NCBI GenBank assembly: GCA_025765615.1
Contig: JAIVFJ010000020.1
Location: forward strand, 310,001 to 374,000
Source: Zopfochytrium polystomum
Taxonomy: Eukaryota; Chytridiomycota; Chytridiomycetes; Chytridiales; Chytridiaceae
DNA length: 64,000 nt
Direction of reading: 5' to 3'
In this document: positions 34,882 through 52,776 of the stretch, one piece after another
How the letters are laid out: each line of letters opens with the position of its first letter
Position numbering within the stretch: the stretch's first letter is position 1
Made by a program: the position numbers and the translations under genes
Notes under the pieces: model-generated
Databases searched by the model: none
Told to the model about the DNA's origin: nothing
The model's input: only the letters and a program-made list of their open reading frames with translations

Positions 34882-35575
34882 TCAGTCGGTACCGCCGAAA
34901 GGCCGCACCTGCCAGATGAAGAACTTTGGCGACTTCAGCTTCTCACAGCACTCTCGAAGCATAATCGCTATTTTCTCCATGGTCTGCACTTCGGCGGTTG
35001 TCGGGTCCGGCAAATCGCAATTGTTCAGTGGGCCCGACTCTTGCGCATCTGAAAACGACAAACGAGTTAACTTGATTTGCAAAACACTCAAGAGGCTAAG
35101 AAAAAATTGCCAAAGTAGCAGCAACAGCGACAGGAGGAAAGCAAGCACCGCCAAGTGAATCCAGTGGGTTTCGCGCCCCTCGCGGAATTTTCCATTGTCG
35201 AGTGGAGGGCCATCTGCGCATCCACCTCTACCTCAACCTCCTGTTTCAAGCCGAGACGCTCGACGATAAAGAGCCAAGTTTCAAGAAGCAGGCGCCCGAT
35301 CGACCACGGGTCCACGCCAAACCCGGTGCGCCGCTCCTCAACGACTTCCACGGCCCGCAAAACAAACTGCGCTCCAGACGGGCAACCGAAGCTGGACCAA
35401 AACGACGCCGCCGAAACGGGTCCCAGGTCAGCTTTGGACAGGATCGTAGGACGGCCAACATCCTCCCCCGCTGGGCGGGGTGAGGGCGCTTCCCCACCGT
35501 CCGCCTGATTTCCTGTGTCTATCGTAAACGAACCTTCCCTGTCGATCGCTCGTGAGAAAGGTGGCTTGGTTGCTC
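34882..35575 (-). CDS. Unrecognised protein, exon structure unresolved
   Basis: Two minus-strand segments look coding. The first (about 35575-35157) reads from SRAIDREGSFTIDTG through GRPTILSKADLGPVSAASFW to FVLRAVEVVEERRTGFG and PWSIGRLLLETWLFIVERLG. The second (about 35050-34882), after a TTTTCAG acceptor, reads TTAEVQTMEKIAIMLRECCEKL. The join between them (a GTGC or other donor near 35145) does not keep the frame in my reading, so a donor was missed or there is a base error. The W..GRLLLETW stretch faintly recalls HORMA-type proteins but not enough to name it. No start codon is fixed. Confidence 0.4.
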
Positions 35576-35877
35576 ACAGCAGTGGCGTCTCGTATCCACA
35601 CGGAGTGCGGGTCTTTTTTTTTCTTTCTTTCGCTTTTTCTGTCCTTTTTTGTTTCGCGCCAGACACAGAATGCCACGAAGACGCGGTCCGCACCCGCCAA
35701 ACTGCCAACGAGGACCACGAACTCACGTTCAGTTGAGTGTGCGTGTGTGTATGCACAACCCCCTCCAGGTACTATTATTTGCGTGTCCGAAAGAGTTTTC
35801 CTTCTTCAAACAGCCAAAGGGAAAAATTGCGCTTTTCATTCCCTTCCCACGACCGCGGCCTCCTCGACGAATCCAGT

Positions 35878-37674
35878 TCAAAAGAAGCTCGCCCGCAGAT
35901 CCCCGGGGATGCTGTCCTTCTCCGTCCTCGTTTCTGACGCACTGTCGACACCGCTGCTCGCATCGTCGTCGCCGTCGTCGTCCTCGTCGTCGTCGTCAAT
36001 ATCGCTCTCAAACGCCAGCAACCCGAGCTCCCCGCCGCCTCCCGCATCCTCCGTCGGCAGTGGCGCGTGCCCACCCCCATCCGCACCCCCGCCGCCGCCG
36101 CCTCCGCTGTCCGCACGCAGCCGCTGCAAGTTGTACGACGCGATGCCAGCGATGCTGACGACCAGCCCGACCGACTTGAGCGCCGAGAACGGGCGGTCGC
36201 CAAACACGAGCGCCGACACGACGATCGTGAGCACCTCCTTGACGATGCCGGCGACCGAAAACGTCACGACGCTCGTCAGCCCGATCAGCACGAACTCGGC
36301 CATCAGCATCATGAACGCGAGCACGCCGCCTGCGAGCATCGCCGCGAGGATCACCGCCGTCGACCGCGCGGTCGCAAAGTACGGCGACCGCCACACCCCG
36401 TCCTCCGTCAGCGCCGCCAGCGCGCCCAGCGTCACCGCCATCACCGGCGCGAGGAAGTACGTCGTGGCGAGCGGGTTTGCCGTGGCGGCCGACGCCCCGC
36501 CGTGGCTGCCGTGGCCACCGGTGCTGCCGCCGCCGCCGCCGCTGGTGCGGCCGAGCAGGAGGAGCTGCGTCACGCTCCAACGAAAGCCCGACAGCACGGT
36601 TGCAGTCTGGACGAGGAGGAAGCCCTTGACGTCGAACGACGGCGTGTCGTACACCATGAGCGCGACGCCCGCGCAAATGGTGAGGATCGTGGCAGAGAGT
36701 CGCCAAGTCGGCGTTTCCAGGCCGAAAAGAAAGGCAAACAGCAGGACAAACATGGGCGAGCTGCTCTTCACCATCGTGTAAAACGAAAGCGATATCGTCT
36801 GCGTGCGTGTGTGTGTGTGTGCGGGGTTTCCAAGAGAGGTGCAATGGAGTATCATGTGAGTGTCTGTTTCGTTTTCTTCCCGTTCAAATAAAAGGGAAGA
36901 AAGGGTCGATCGGGGCGCCGATCGCCCGCCGGCGCCGCGCTGCCCCCAACAAAAGGTCCCTTCCTCCCCCACCCCGTTACCTCGAGCGACGCATTAGACA
37001 GCCCAATGTCCAACCCGGTGGCGACGCCGCACGGCACGATCCTCGCGAAATAGTCCCTAGGCTCCGGTAACCTCTTTGGTCGCCAGTCCGGGCGCACCCA
37101 CCGCAGGGCGGCGGCGGCGCAGGCGAACTGCACGCACATGTGCACCGCGGTCGTCATGAGCGGGTACTGAAAGTTGAGCGCGCTGCCGCCAAACAGCGTC
37201 TTGTTGTACACGCTCAGCGTCAGCGAGAGGAGGAACCACAGCACAATGTACGGGAGCGGCGTCAGCGCGTGCAGCCACGTGTCGTAGGAGGCGATCGGGG
37301 TCGTGCGGGCGAGGTGCGTCGAGAGGACGTGGATGCGGTGCGCGAGCCACGCGGGGTGCGGGCTGGTGAAGGGACCGGCTGGGCCCGGGCTGGAGTGTGA
37401 GAGTGGGAAGGCACCTGCTGCGCCAGAGGAAGCGGTCGTGGAGGCTCGCCGCCGGCGCGTGGGTGATGGAGACGGAGCAGCGACGGCGGAACCGTTTGAT
37501 TGGGATTGGGGTGGCGGGGCCGGCTGCTGCTGCTTTGGTGGCGGGTAGGTAGATCGCGGCGGCGGGGGGGGCGGGGTCAAGCAAGTTGCCGAACTGGCCG
37601 GGTGGTGGCGGCGGCGGCACGAATACCACCGCGGTGGATGCCGTCGACGACGCCGACGACGACGAAAAGTCCAT
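35878..37674 (-). CDS. Nucleotide-sugar/triose-phosphate transporter, SLC35C2/YMD8-like
   Basis: Two exons (37674-36981 and 36798-35878) are joined over a 182-nt intron (GTAACG...GCACGCAG) and yield a multi-pass membrane protein. Family motifs: LSVYNKTLFGG at the start of TM1, FQYPLMTTAVHM, GLDIGLSNASLETISLSFYTMVKSSSP spanning the splice junction, FLFGLE, FDVKGFLLVQTATVLSGFRWSVTQLLL and SVAGIVKEVLTIVVSALVFGD. The order is that of the TPT/NST family and closest to SLC35C2 and yeast YMD8, Golgi or ER transporters. The N-terminal 90 residues are Pro/Ser-rich. The natural start MDFSSSS at 37674 reaches the transporter frame only if the 8-base G run at 37564-37571 is seven bases; otherwise an Arg-rich start at 37688 must be used. 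The C-terminus is an acidic Asp tail. Confidence 0.82.
37564..37571 (-). other. Second frame-changing 8-base homopolymer
   Basis: Eight G on the plus strand. Removing one joins DPAPP to PPRSTYPPPKQQQP and links the plausible N-terminus (MDFSSSSASS) to the transporter frame. Same length and type of run as the break at 17877-17884. Confidence 0.55.
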
Positions 37675-37952
37675 CTCGGGCCAATCAAGGCGCTTTTTCA
37701 CAAAAAAAAAAAAAAAAAAAAAAAAAAGGGAAATATATCGAGGTAGTCTAGGTAGATGACCTGAACACTGATAGTTGCACTGACCCAGCCAGATTGCTAT
37801 TACATAAACTAAGAAACACTGCATGGTTGCACGCACGTTACGCAATGCACGCAGGGGGGAGGAGGAAGGGGTCAGGGGGGCAACGCGGAAAAAGGGGAAA
37901 GGCAAGGAAATCCATCTCTCTCGCTCTCTCTCTTGCGGCATTCAAATCGTGG

Positions 37953-40542
37953 TCAATGAGCAGGGCACGAGAGCGCAAACTTCCCCTGGAGCTGCGGCTT
38001 GAAGCCGGCCCACGAGTACAGCGGGAAATCCAGCGAAAGATTGTACGTCTGCCAACGGGGCGGATGGATGAAAAAAAAAGGAATGCAGCAGAGTTAACTT
38101 CCGCAGCCCTCGAGCGCTGGAAAACATCCACGAATATTTGCAACCCACCATTTCAAGCGACGCTGGATTCTGCAGTTGACGGCACACGATGGAGATCGCG
38201 TCGGCAAACGATTGCGGAGCAGCTACTTGGTTGCCCGTCCCTGAAAGGGTCATCGTCGAAGGCTGAGGGAGGGGGCGTCGAGGGATTTGCTTTCACGTTA
38301 ATGCAAAGCCAACACCACTCTTGAGCAGACTTCTGGTCCCTCACCAGCTGAATGGGCGTTGTCGTTCCCGGCGGTAAAGTCGCGCTCGAGTTGCCATCCA
38401 GGATAGCGGAAAACAAAAGAGCAGCACCCCCGGAACCGCCATCGACGAGGCTTCCTGACGCTGTCGCGTTTCTCAGTGATAATGGAATAACCCCATTTGA
38501 ACGGAGTCCGACTACGAGCATGGAGATGACGCTGAAGCTACCATTGGCCGCACCAGTCCCGTTGGTGGGGACGCCCGGTTGCTGCACCATGGAAATAGTC
38601 TCGACGTTCACAGGTCGGGGCCACAGGACCACCAAAAGTGCTATGGCGGCAACGAGAAAGACGCCCCCGACAATAATTGCAGCCAGCCATGGGCCGCGCA
38701 GGAAGCGGCGGGCCAAGCGGCGCATTCGGAGAGAGGAGAGGCTCTTTGGACGGGAGTCACCGAGCGTTCGGACAGAAGCCACACTTGCAGTGCGCGATCG
38801 GCCCACCGCGGAGAGTGCTTGAGGTCCCGCTGCAAGAAATCAGTTAGGTCATACGACGCATGGGCCCCCAACTCCATACCGGCATTGTGTAGCGACGGCA
38901 AGAATCCTTCTTCGCTTTTCCGCCCAGGTTGCGCGACTGGAGTGGGTCGCTCGATCGCCATGGAAGCTTGAGCGAATGACATAGAGTTCAGGTCGTGGGA
39001 AGTTTTCCGAAAGTAAGCCTCGGCAGCGGCAACAGCTGTTATTGCAGCTTCGTCTCCAGTCTTTGTCGAGCTGGCGCCACCGTAAGTACGCAGAGTCAGG
39101 TTGTCGGGGGAGCTGGTATTGGACGCGTTGAACTCAAACTGCTGCGATTGTTGCAACTGCTGCTGGAGAATCTGCTGCTGGACCATAAGCTGAAACTCGG
39201 TTGAAGTAGGGGTGCCCGCCATGGCCGAGTTGGCATTCGCAAGGGCCGCGAGCTGGAGGTCGCGAAGACTGTTTCTGAAGCTTGCAGAAAAGGTTGTACT
39301 GGACTTTGGACGGGAAATCCCCTGGAAAGTGATCTCGTGGTCTTGCTGGAACGTTACCTGAGACCGTCGCTTCTGGGCGGGGCTGGGTACAGTGAAGTCA
39401 TCACCAGCCACGTGAATCGTCCCCGCAGGGGCAAACTTGACCGACCCTTCGCTGTGGCTGCTACTTGAATCTTCGTAACCCTCATCGATGGATCTCGAGT
39501 CAAGAAAGGCGTCCTTTCGCACTGCGACAATGACATCGACAGCTGCAAATAAACGCCGCCCCTCCGTCAGCCCGTTTGCTTTCGCAAAACTGCTAAACGT
39601 TTGTCCGGCAGTAAAGAAATGTGCGACAGTTGCCCTCACGTCGGTGGTCATCAGCGTGGCAGGGATTGTAGAGCGAATGTCCGACGGCGCAAAGGCGTGG
39701 GCCGACACGGAGAGCATTTCCAGCTTGGGATCGTCCGAAAATATTGGCCCCGTGTCGGCCCGGTACAGGTCCAAATCCAGGTGTGTGAGTCTTCGCGCCA
39801 AGAGCGACGATTCCAGGCGCAGCGCAACGTATTCCCGCATTTGGTAAATCGAGGTCGTGGGCAGAACGGATATAGCGAACGGTGGCGACGGAGCCGGTTT
39901 CCCAACGACGATGCATGACAGCTCCATTTTCGTCAACGGAATCCCCGTCGCCGCCGCCGCTGCCGCGGCGTAGGCGTCCATCCGCTGCTGCTGCTGCTGC
40001 TGCTGAAGTCGAAGCAGCAGCGACTGCTGAGATCTTTGGAAAGCCAGGCTCGGAGGCTTCTGCTGAGAAGGGGTCTTGGTCAGGGGCGCCGGTTGCGGCG
40101 GCGGTAGCTCGTACGACGAGGACCCAGTGAAAGAAGCGGCCGACGAAGACGCTTGCTGCTGCAGGAACCGCATCTGGGCGAGCTGCATCTGCAGCGGGGA
40201 CGCCGTTACGGCAGCAGGATCAGCGCCTGCGGCTGCGGCGGCGGCTGCGGCCCCTGGCATTTGACGCGACGGGGCGGTCGACGACACAATCGAAGGAAGT
40301 GTGGGAAAATCTGTCGCTGCAAAAACGCCCGACGCCGAAGAATACAGCGCCGGCGATGACGAGAACACGGCGGCTTCTAGTTCTGGCGGTTTGGTCGAGG
40401 CGGGGGCGGCTGTAGTGCTGAGTGCAGCTGGCGCTGTGGGGGGTGGTGCAAACACTGCTCCCTGCAGAGCGGGAGTGGCAGCGGCGAGATTGGCATCATC
40501 GCCCCCCAAGGAGGCTTCACCTACTGCTGGATTGAAGTCCAT
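37953..40542 (-). CDS. Membrane protein with a Crinkler-like N-terminal module and an LEA2-like ectodomain
   Basis: Four exons (40542-38880, 38829-38345, 38262-38149, 38048-37953), phases consistent, about 785 residues. After 210 residues of Gln/Ala/Ser-rich sequence comes a compact module: MELSCIVVGKPAPSPPFAIS, TSIYQMREYVALRLE, LTHLDLDLYRAD. Its layout (ubiquitin-like strands ending in an LxLYxA box) recalls the Crinkler header. A disordered Gln-rich stretch follows, then RRLARRFLRG, one membrane helix (AAIIVGGVFLVAAIALLVVLW) and an extracellular or luminal domain. That domain has the LEA2 pattern: PVNVETISM, ISMLVVGLRSNG, LPPGTTTPIQL and a final YNLSLDFPLYSWAGFKPQLQG. A single-pass type II topology is expected. 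The function is unknown; the Crinkler resemblance is a visual inference, the LEA2-like domain is better supported. Confidence 0.6.
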
Positions 40543-41139
40543 TTTTTTTGTGTGGTGCGCGAGTGGCTTTTGTTCGCAGGTCGGTCACAGGTTGGACTGG
40601 ATAGAAGAGGGTGCTGCTATGTTCGGGGGGAGGGCTGCTTGCTGCGTGCTGGTTGGGCGAGAGTGGACCGTTGAGAGGGCGACGATGTCGAGCTGGGACC
40701 GGGGGGGAGGGGGCCAAAGGGGAAGGGGGTCGGTCGGGGAATGAAAGAAAGCCCGACGAACGAGACGAGGGAATGTGTCTGCCAGCTTGCTGTCCAGCGC
40801 CAAGCACGAAAACGTTAGACGTTGGCACAGACTCACAGACAGACCGACAGACAAACAAGCTTCACACCAAACGGCGGCCGTCGATGATTGGTTGTTTGTT
40901 TTGATTCCAAGCAGGGAGGGAGGGAGGGAGGGCCACGACAAGGAAAATAAAAAGAATAGAAAATAAAATTATAAAAACCGCACACGCAACGCGAAGATAC
41001 CACCCCCCCACCGCACCGCTTCACCGCTTCCAGTCTTGAACCCAAAGAATCCACTCACAGATATTTGTATTACATCACGCCCTCAGGCTTTCTTTGCTAA
41101 ATCCATCACCCTCAAAGGCAGAAATGGGGTCCTAAAGTC
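40543..41139. other. Spacer between the LEA2-like gene and MCM4
   Basis: Contains the promoter of the minus-strand LEA2-like gene and the 3' region of... no minus gene to its left starts here; MCM4 begins its 3' end at 41140. A short GAGG tandem lies at 40913-40931. No ORF is credible. Confidence 0.35.
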
Positions 41140-45353
<4,214 letters not shown>

Positions 45354-45837
45354 GGATGGAATGAATGAATGGTTGAAAGGGGATTTGATTTTTTTGTTCG
45401 TTTGTTTTTTCGGCTTGTCCGAAACGACGTTGGTTTGTCCGACACGGAAAAATCGGACGGGATCTTCGAACCAAGTTCGCACCAGCACAGGCACGCGTTG
45501 TTGCAAGCACGAAATATGCGCAAACGACGCACCCCCCCCTCCTACCCGCCGCCCCACCTTATCCCACGCCACTAGTAACTACCACCTTGCGTCTGTCTGC
45601 CAACGCTGATCGTGCTGATTCGACTCGGCTCGTGTCGTGGCAACGCCACATGGACGTGGCGGATTTTGAAATAAATAAAATAAAGTAAAATGGGTGTAAA
45701 ACTTTGTGGCAAGAGGTTCCATATTCGACGCTGGCGGGAACAGTGGAGCCCGCTATTGCCGAAGCATCCCAGCTTGTGCAAGCATAATCTGAGTAGGAGG
45801 CACCTGAAGCTCTTCGTTGACTCTGTTAGATGGCTCG
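45354..45837. promoter_or_regulatory. Spacer between DRC1 and MCM4
   Basis: About 480 bases holding the MCM4 promoter and the DRC1 3' region. No MCB-like ACGCGT element was confirmed; a run of C at 45530-45545 and an AT-rich stretch at 45660-45700 are the only visible features. Confidence 0.35.
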
Positions 45838-48708
<2,871 letters not shown>

Positions 48709-48834
48709 GCGTTTTTGCGTGGTCGGCTTTGGAAAGCAGGGGTTGAAAATTGTCGGGGTGGCCCCCACAACCGTCCTTTGCAGGTCACGTGATGGGACGC
48801 GCAATCAATTACACTTCGGCACGTATTTCTGGGA
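48709..48834. promoter_or_regulatory. Bidirectional promoter between DRC1 and RPT5
   Basis: Only 126 bp separate the two divergent start codons. The spacer contains a perfect CACGTG palindrome at 48786-48791 inside GGTCACGTGAT, the core of Cbf1/USF-type bHLH sites. No TATA box is apparent. Confidence 0.55.
48786..48791. promoter_or_regulatory. CACGTG E-box
   Basis: A perfect palindromic hexamer, 45 bp upstream of the RPT5 start codon. The flanks (GGT...AT) match the preferred context of Cbf1-like factors; binding is inferred. Confidence 0.4.
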
Positions 48835-50587
48835 ATGGCGTCGCTGGAGGACAAGGCGATCTGGGAGCAGGCGGCAGCCGCAGACGGCGACGACGACCTC
48901 GGCGCGGACATTCTACGCGCCAGCACGGACGAAATCGTCAACCGCATCAAGCTGCTGGAGAACGACATCAAGGTGGGGGCTGCTTGCACATGACCGCGTG
49001 TGTGTGTCGCGCATGCATACGCACGTACGATGTGGGGGTTGATTGAGGGCTGCGCGCGGCCACTGCCCGCCCACCGCCCACCACCCACATGCCCGCAGAA
49101 CCCCCTCGCTCTTCTTCGTCCTCTGGCGCCTGAACACCCTCGCGTTCTTTCCTCCCACAGGTCATGAAGAGCGAGCAGCTTCGGCTGGCCCACGAGCAGA
49201 CGGCGGCAAAGGAGAAGATCAAAGAGAACAAGGAGAAGATCAAGCTCAACAAGCAGCTGCCGTACCTCGTCGCCAACATTGTTGAGGTACCTTATTGCCA
49301 CCGAGTCCTATAATCCCTTTCTAAGCCGTAGCCCGGCGCGGCGTCCGCAGATCCTAGATATGGACCCAAACGACGAGCCGGAGGAGGATGGCGCGAATAT
49401 CGATCTCGACGCCCACCGAAAGGGAAAGTGCGCTGTTGTTCGCGCCACCACGCGTCAAGTGGGTTTTTATCGTTTCGTTCTCCAATATTTGCTGAAAAAT
49501 CTCTCTAAGCTTCTCATCTCTTAACTATTGCAGACGGTTTTCCTGCCAATGATTGGCCTCGTGGACCCCACAAAACTGAAACCAGGGGACTTGGTTGGTG
49601 TAAACAAGGACAGTTTTCTGGTTTTGGACACCCTACCACCCGAGTAAGAGTTCTCCCAAACGCGACTTTAACCAACGTCTGTGTCCTTCGTAGGTATGAC
49701 TCGCGCGTCAAAGCGATGGAGGTCGACGAGAAACCGACAGAGGATTACAGCGATGTCGGCGGTCTGGAAAAGCAAATCACGGAACTGGTCGAGGCAATCG
49801 TCGAACCGATGAAGGAACGAGAGCGATTCTTGAACTTGGGCATCAAGCCACCCAAAGGGTGTCTGATGTACGGGCCGCCCGGCACTGGCAAAACCCTGCT
49901 TGCACGGGCGTGCGCCGCCCAAACAAACGCAACGTTTCTGAAACTTGCTGGCCCGCAGCTGGTCCAGATGTTTATCGGTGACGGCGCCAGGATTGTTCGC
50001 GATGCGTTTGCACTTGCAAAGGAAAAGGCGCCCACAATCATCTTCATTGACGAGATTGACGCCGTCGGGACCAAGCGCTTTGACAGCGACAAGAGCGGTG
50101 ACCGTGAGGTGCAGAGAACGATGCTTGAGCTTTTGAACCAGCTGGATGGCTTCAGCAGCGACGATAGTATTAAGGTTGTGACATCCTCCAAGCGTGCCCT
50201 TGGCTCGGCTGTGTCTTCAGACTGATTTGTTTGTTTATTGTAAATGCAGGTCATTGCAGCAACGAATCGTATCGACATTCTTGACCCGGCGTTGCTGCGC
50301 TCCGGTCGGCTGGACCGAAAAATTGAGTTCCCTCTTCCGAACGAAGAAGCTCGGGCGAGGATCATGCAAATCCACTCGCGAAAAATGCGGTGCGCGGACG
50401 TTAACTTTGAGGAGCTGTCTCGCAGCTGCGACGAGTTCAACGGCGCGCAGTGCAAGGCTGTTTGCGTCGAGGCGGGGATGATTGCGCTCCGCCGCGGTTC
50501 CTCGGAGATTCGGCACGAAGACTTCATGGAGGGGATTCAGGAGGTTCAGGCCAAGAAGAAGACTTCCCTTCAGGCAAGTGTGTTTTT

Positions 50588-50630
<43 letters not shown>

Positions 50631-50703
50631 CCGGCTGCACCGCCTCGACACTAAAACTTTCTTTATTCAACCCTACGTCGCAAAATAACAGTACTATGCG
50701 TGA
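48835..50703 (+). CDS. RPT5: 26S proteasome regulatory ATPase RPT5 (PSMC3, subunit 6A)
   Basis: Seven exons (48835-48972, 49161-49286, 49351-49458, 49534-49643, 49694-50174, 50250-50573, 50692-50703) give 432 residues, the usual length. The N-terminal coiled coil ([25 protein letters not shown]) is followed by an OB domain and the AAA+ core. The core has [20 protein letters not shown]-loop [10 protein letters not shown], Walker [28 protein letters not shown], and [28 protein letters not shown] with the arginine fingers. The last exon is 12 nt and encodes Tyr-Tyr-Ala, the HbYX motif that docks RPT5 into the 20S alpha ring and opens the gate. The intron before it starts with GCAAGT rather than GT and contains a T39 run. 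The fit to the invariant LQYYA end of animal RPT5 makes the GC-AG assignment strong. Confidence 0.95.
50590..50628. repeat. T39 homopolymer inside the last RPT5 intron
   Basis: An uninterrupted T run lying between the GC donor at 50574 and the acceptor at 50690-50691. A polypyrimidine tract of this length so far from the acceptor is unusual. Confidence 0.9.
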
Positions 50704-50771
50704 TGTCTCTTCCAAGCTTGTTATGCTGTAATAAAAAATACACACAAACATATGCTTAATTGCAAAACCCG

Positions 50772-51540
50772 TCAAAAGTTGAGGTTGGCCCTCATCGTGG
50801 TGAAGTCGCGCCTGACTTTGAGGGCCTTTTCGAACAAGGGGACGCTCAGGCCGTCCACGTTCCGCGTTAGCTTCGCCCGCAGCACGACCGTCTGCGTCCC
50901 AATAACGGGGATGTTGGCGTTGAACGTGCCAACCGCCCGGTGCGACCGCTTTTTACCCATTTTGTGGTTTATGGGGAGGCGAAACGTGAGAAGGCAAGAG
51001 GATCAGGGTCCACGCATTTGCACCCGAAAGCCCCCTCCCCCCAGCTCAATTGAGCCGCACGCAATAGCAACGACGGGAATTGCGGGAAGAGAGGCCAGTG
51101 TACCTCACCTCAAGCCATTCGAGGTCCCCAACGACCTGGTACAGCACCTTTGGGTTGTGGCGGTCCATGACACCGAGCAGCGATGTGTCGACAAGAAGAT
51201 CCAGCGCGCCGTAACTCAGAACCGCCATGTTGAGCACCGGGTCAAAGTGCTTGAAGCTTTGGTTGGTTGGGTCGTGTCGGTATTAGGAGGTCGGCGGGAG
51301 GGGAAGTGGAGTGGGTGGGTAGGCAAGCACTCACACCTGCCGCCGCCTCCCCTCTGGGTTCTTGCTCGCGCCTTCCCCCCTTCCCCCCCCTCCCCCCCCC
51401 CCCCGACTCACCATCCAAGCACGCGCACGCATGCGCCCGCCATGGCGGCGTCGTGCTGATGCACGTCTGCGAGTGTCACGACCTCGGCGTGCCGCTTGTC
51501 CATGTCAAAAAGAGGGTGATTGGTTGCTGGTCAGAATTGT
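50772..51540 (-). CDS. Conserved-looking protein of unknown function
   Basis: At least three minus-strand exons. The 5'-most visible one (about 51535-51413) reads TNHPLFDMDKRHAEVVTLAD then VHQHDAAMAGACVRVLG and ends at a GTGAGT donor. The next (about 51260-51110) reads FKHFDPVLNMAVLSYGAL, DLLVDTSLLGVMDRHNP and KVLYQVVGDLEWLE, ending at GTGAGG. The last (about 50945-50772) reads SHRAVGTFNANIPVIGTQTV, VLRAKLTRNVDGLSVPLFEK, ALKVRRDFTTMRANLNF. The clean reading, good donors and compact size suggest a real, conserved soluble protein, but I cannot name the family. Acceptors are weak (AACCAAAG, GTAAAAAG), and upstream exons towards 51740 are likely. Its 3' end converges on RPT5, with about 70 bp between the stops. 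Confidence 0.5.
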
Positions 51541-52585
51541 CAAGCACTCAATAGAGGGCTGTGAGCCTGCGGCATTTGGACCGAGGGGGATGGCGACGCC
51601 AAGTACGGGGTGGGGGGGGAAGGGTGGGAGGTAGAGAAGGGGGTTTGCATTTTGTGCACGTTGTCGCATCAACAGCGCTGGCTTTTGTACTGCATCTTCG
51701 CAGCTGTGATATCGCGATGGGAACAGTTCCCTTCATTCATCCGGACGATGGAAAAAAAAAAAAAAAAATAAAAAAAAATAAAACAACCTGCCTCTTTGGA
51801 TGGAAAGAACGACCGACAGTCGCCAAGGCAAGAGTCCCGAGCCAGTCGGCCAGCAAAACTCGTTATGGTCTTTGGCAAATCCGGAGTCACGCCCTTCGCC
51901 TTGCAATGTAGTGCTTAAGTCGAAAGCCACATATTCTGTAAGGCCAACAACTCCAAAAAAAAAGTGAAAAAGGAAAAGCAGTCCGATGGGAGGAGGTACA
52001 AAAAAAGGGAAACAGCAGTGTTGGCAACGTCGGCAGCCGGAGCGTGGTCTGGGCGTGTGGAGCAATATAAACGGGCAAGAACTGGGTTGTCCCAAATTTT
52101 GGAAAGATCCCCACCGAAATAAGAAGTCTGTTATTATGACCGCAGCCGCCCACCGTCTTTGTTTGGGGGACTGCCTCACACACTCTCTTTCTCTCTCTCT
52201 TTCTCTCTCTCACTCTCTCTCTCTCTCTCTCTCGCTCTCTCTCTCGCTCTCCGTGGGCAATAACCATTCCAAAAAATACGAGACTGAATCAGAAATGGTT
52301 CCATACTATTTTCAACCAGACATTTGCCACATGTTGAGGATTGAAACAAAAGACATGGAAAAAGGGTGTTGAGAGCTGCCATTTCCAAGAATCGGAGTTG
52401 TGCATTTACCTCAAGATGCTCAGGGATACAATCAAATTTATTCTTTTATTTTTATGGAAGGATGCTTCATTCAATGTGAACAATGAGGTTCTCGGCTTTT
52501 CCATCAATAGCCAAGACCTAGCACAGGCTGTTTTGACTCGTCCTTGAAGACTGCTTCGCAACTTCGTGCCCTCCCGCGGCCGCCG
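51541..52585. other. Spacer with A/C homopolymers and a CT microsatellite
   Basis: Upstream of the 50772-51540 gene and downstream of the EXORDIUM-like gene. Contains A-rich runs at 51751-51781 and a CT-rich tract at about 52183-52249. Some 5' exons of the gene to the left may lie at 51550-51740. Nothing else is supportable. Confidence 0.4.
52183..52249. repeat. CT-rich microsatellite
   Basis: Interrupted (CT)n of about 65 bases with TTCT, CACT and CGCT interruptions. Confidence 0.85.
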
Positions 52586-52738
52586 TCAGCTTACGCACGC
52601 CAATGCTGCGTTGCTCCATATTTTCTGCGGTGTTAAAGGTGGGTGGCCGGGGGTAAGCCAAGCATTTGAATTGTGGATGGGTTGGGGGAGAGTGGAGGAT
52701 GGTGGGGAGAGTAGGAGAGTGAGGCAGATATATGCGAG

Positions 52739-52776
<38 letters not shown>

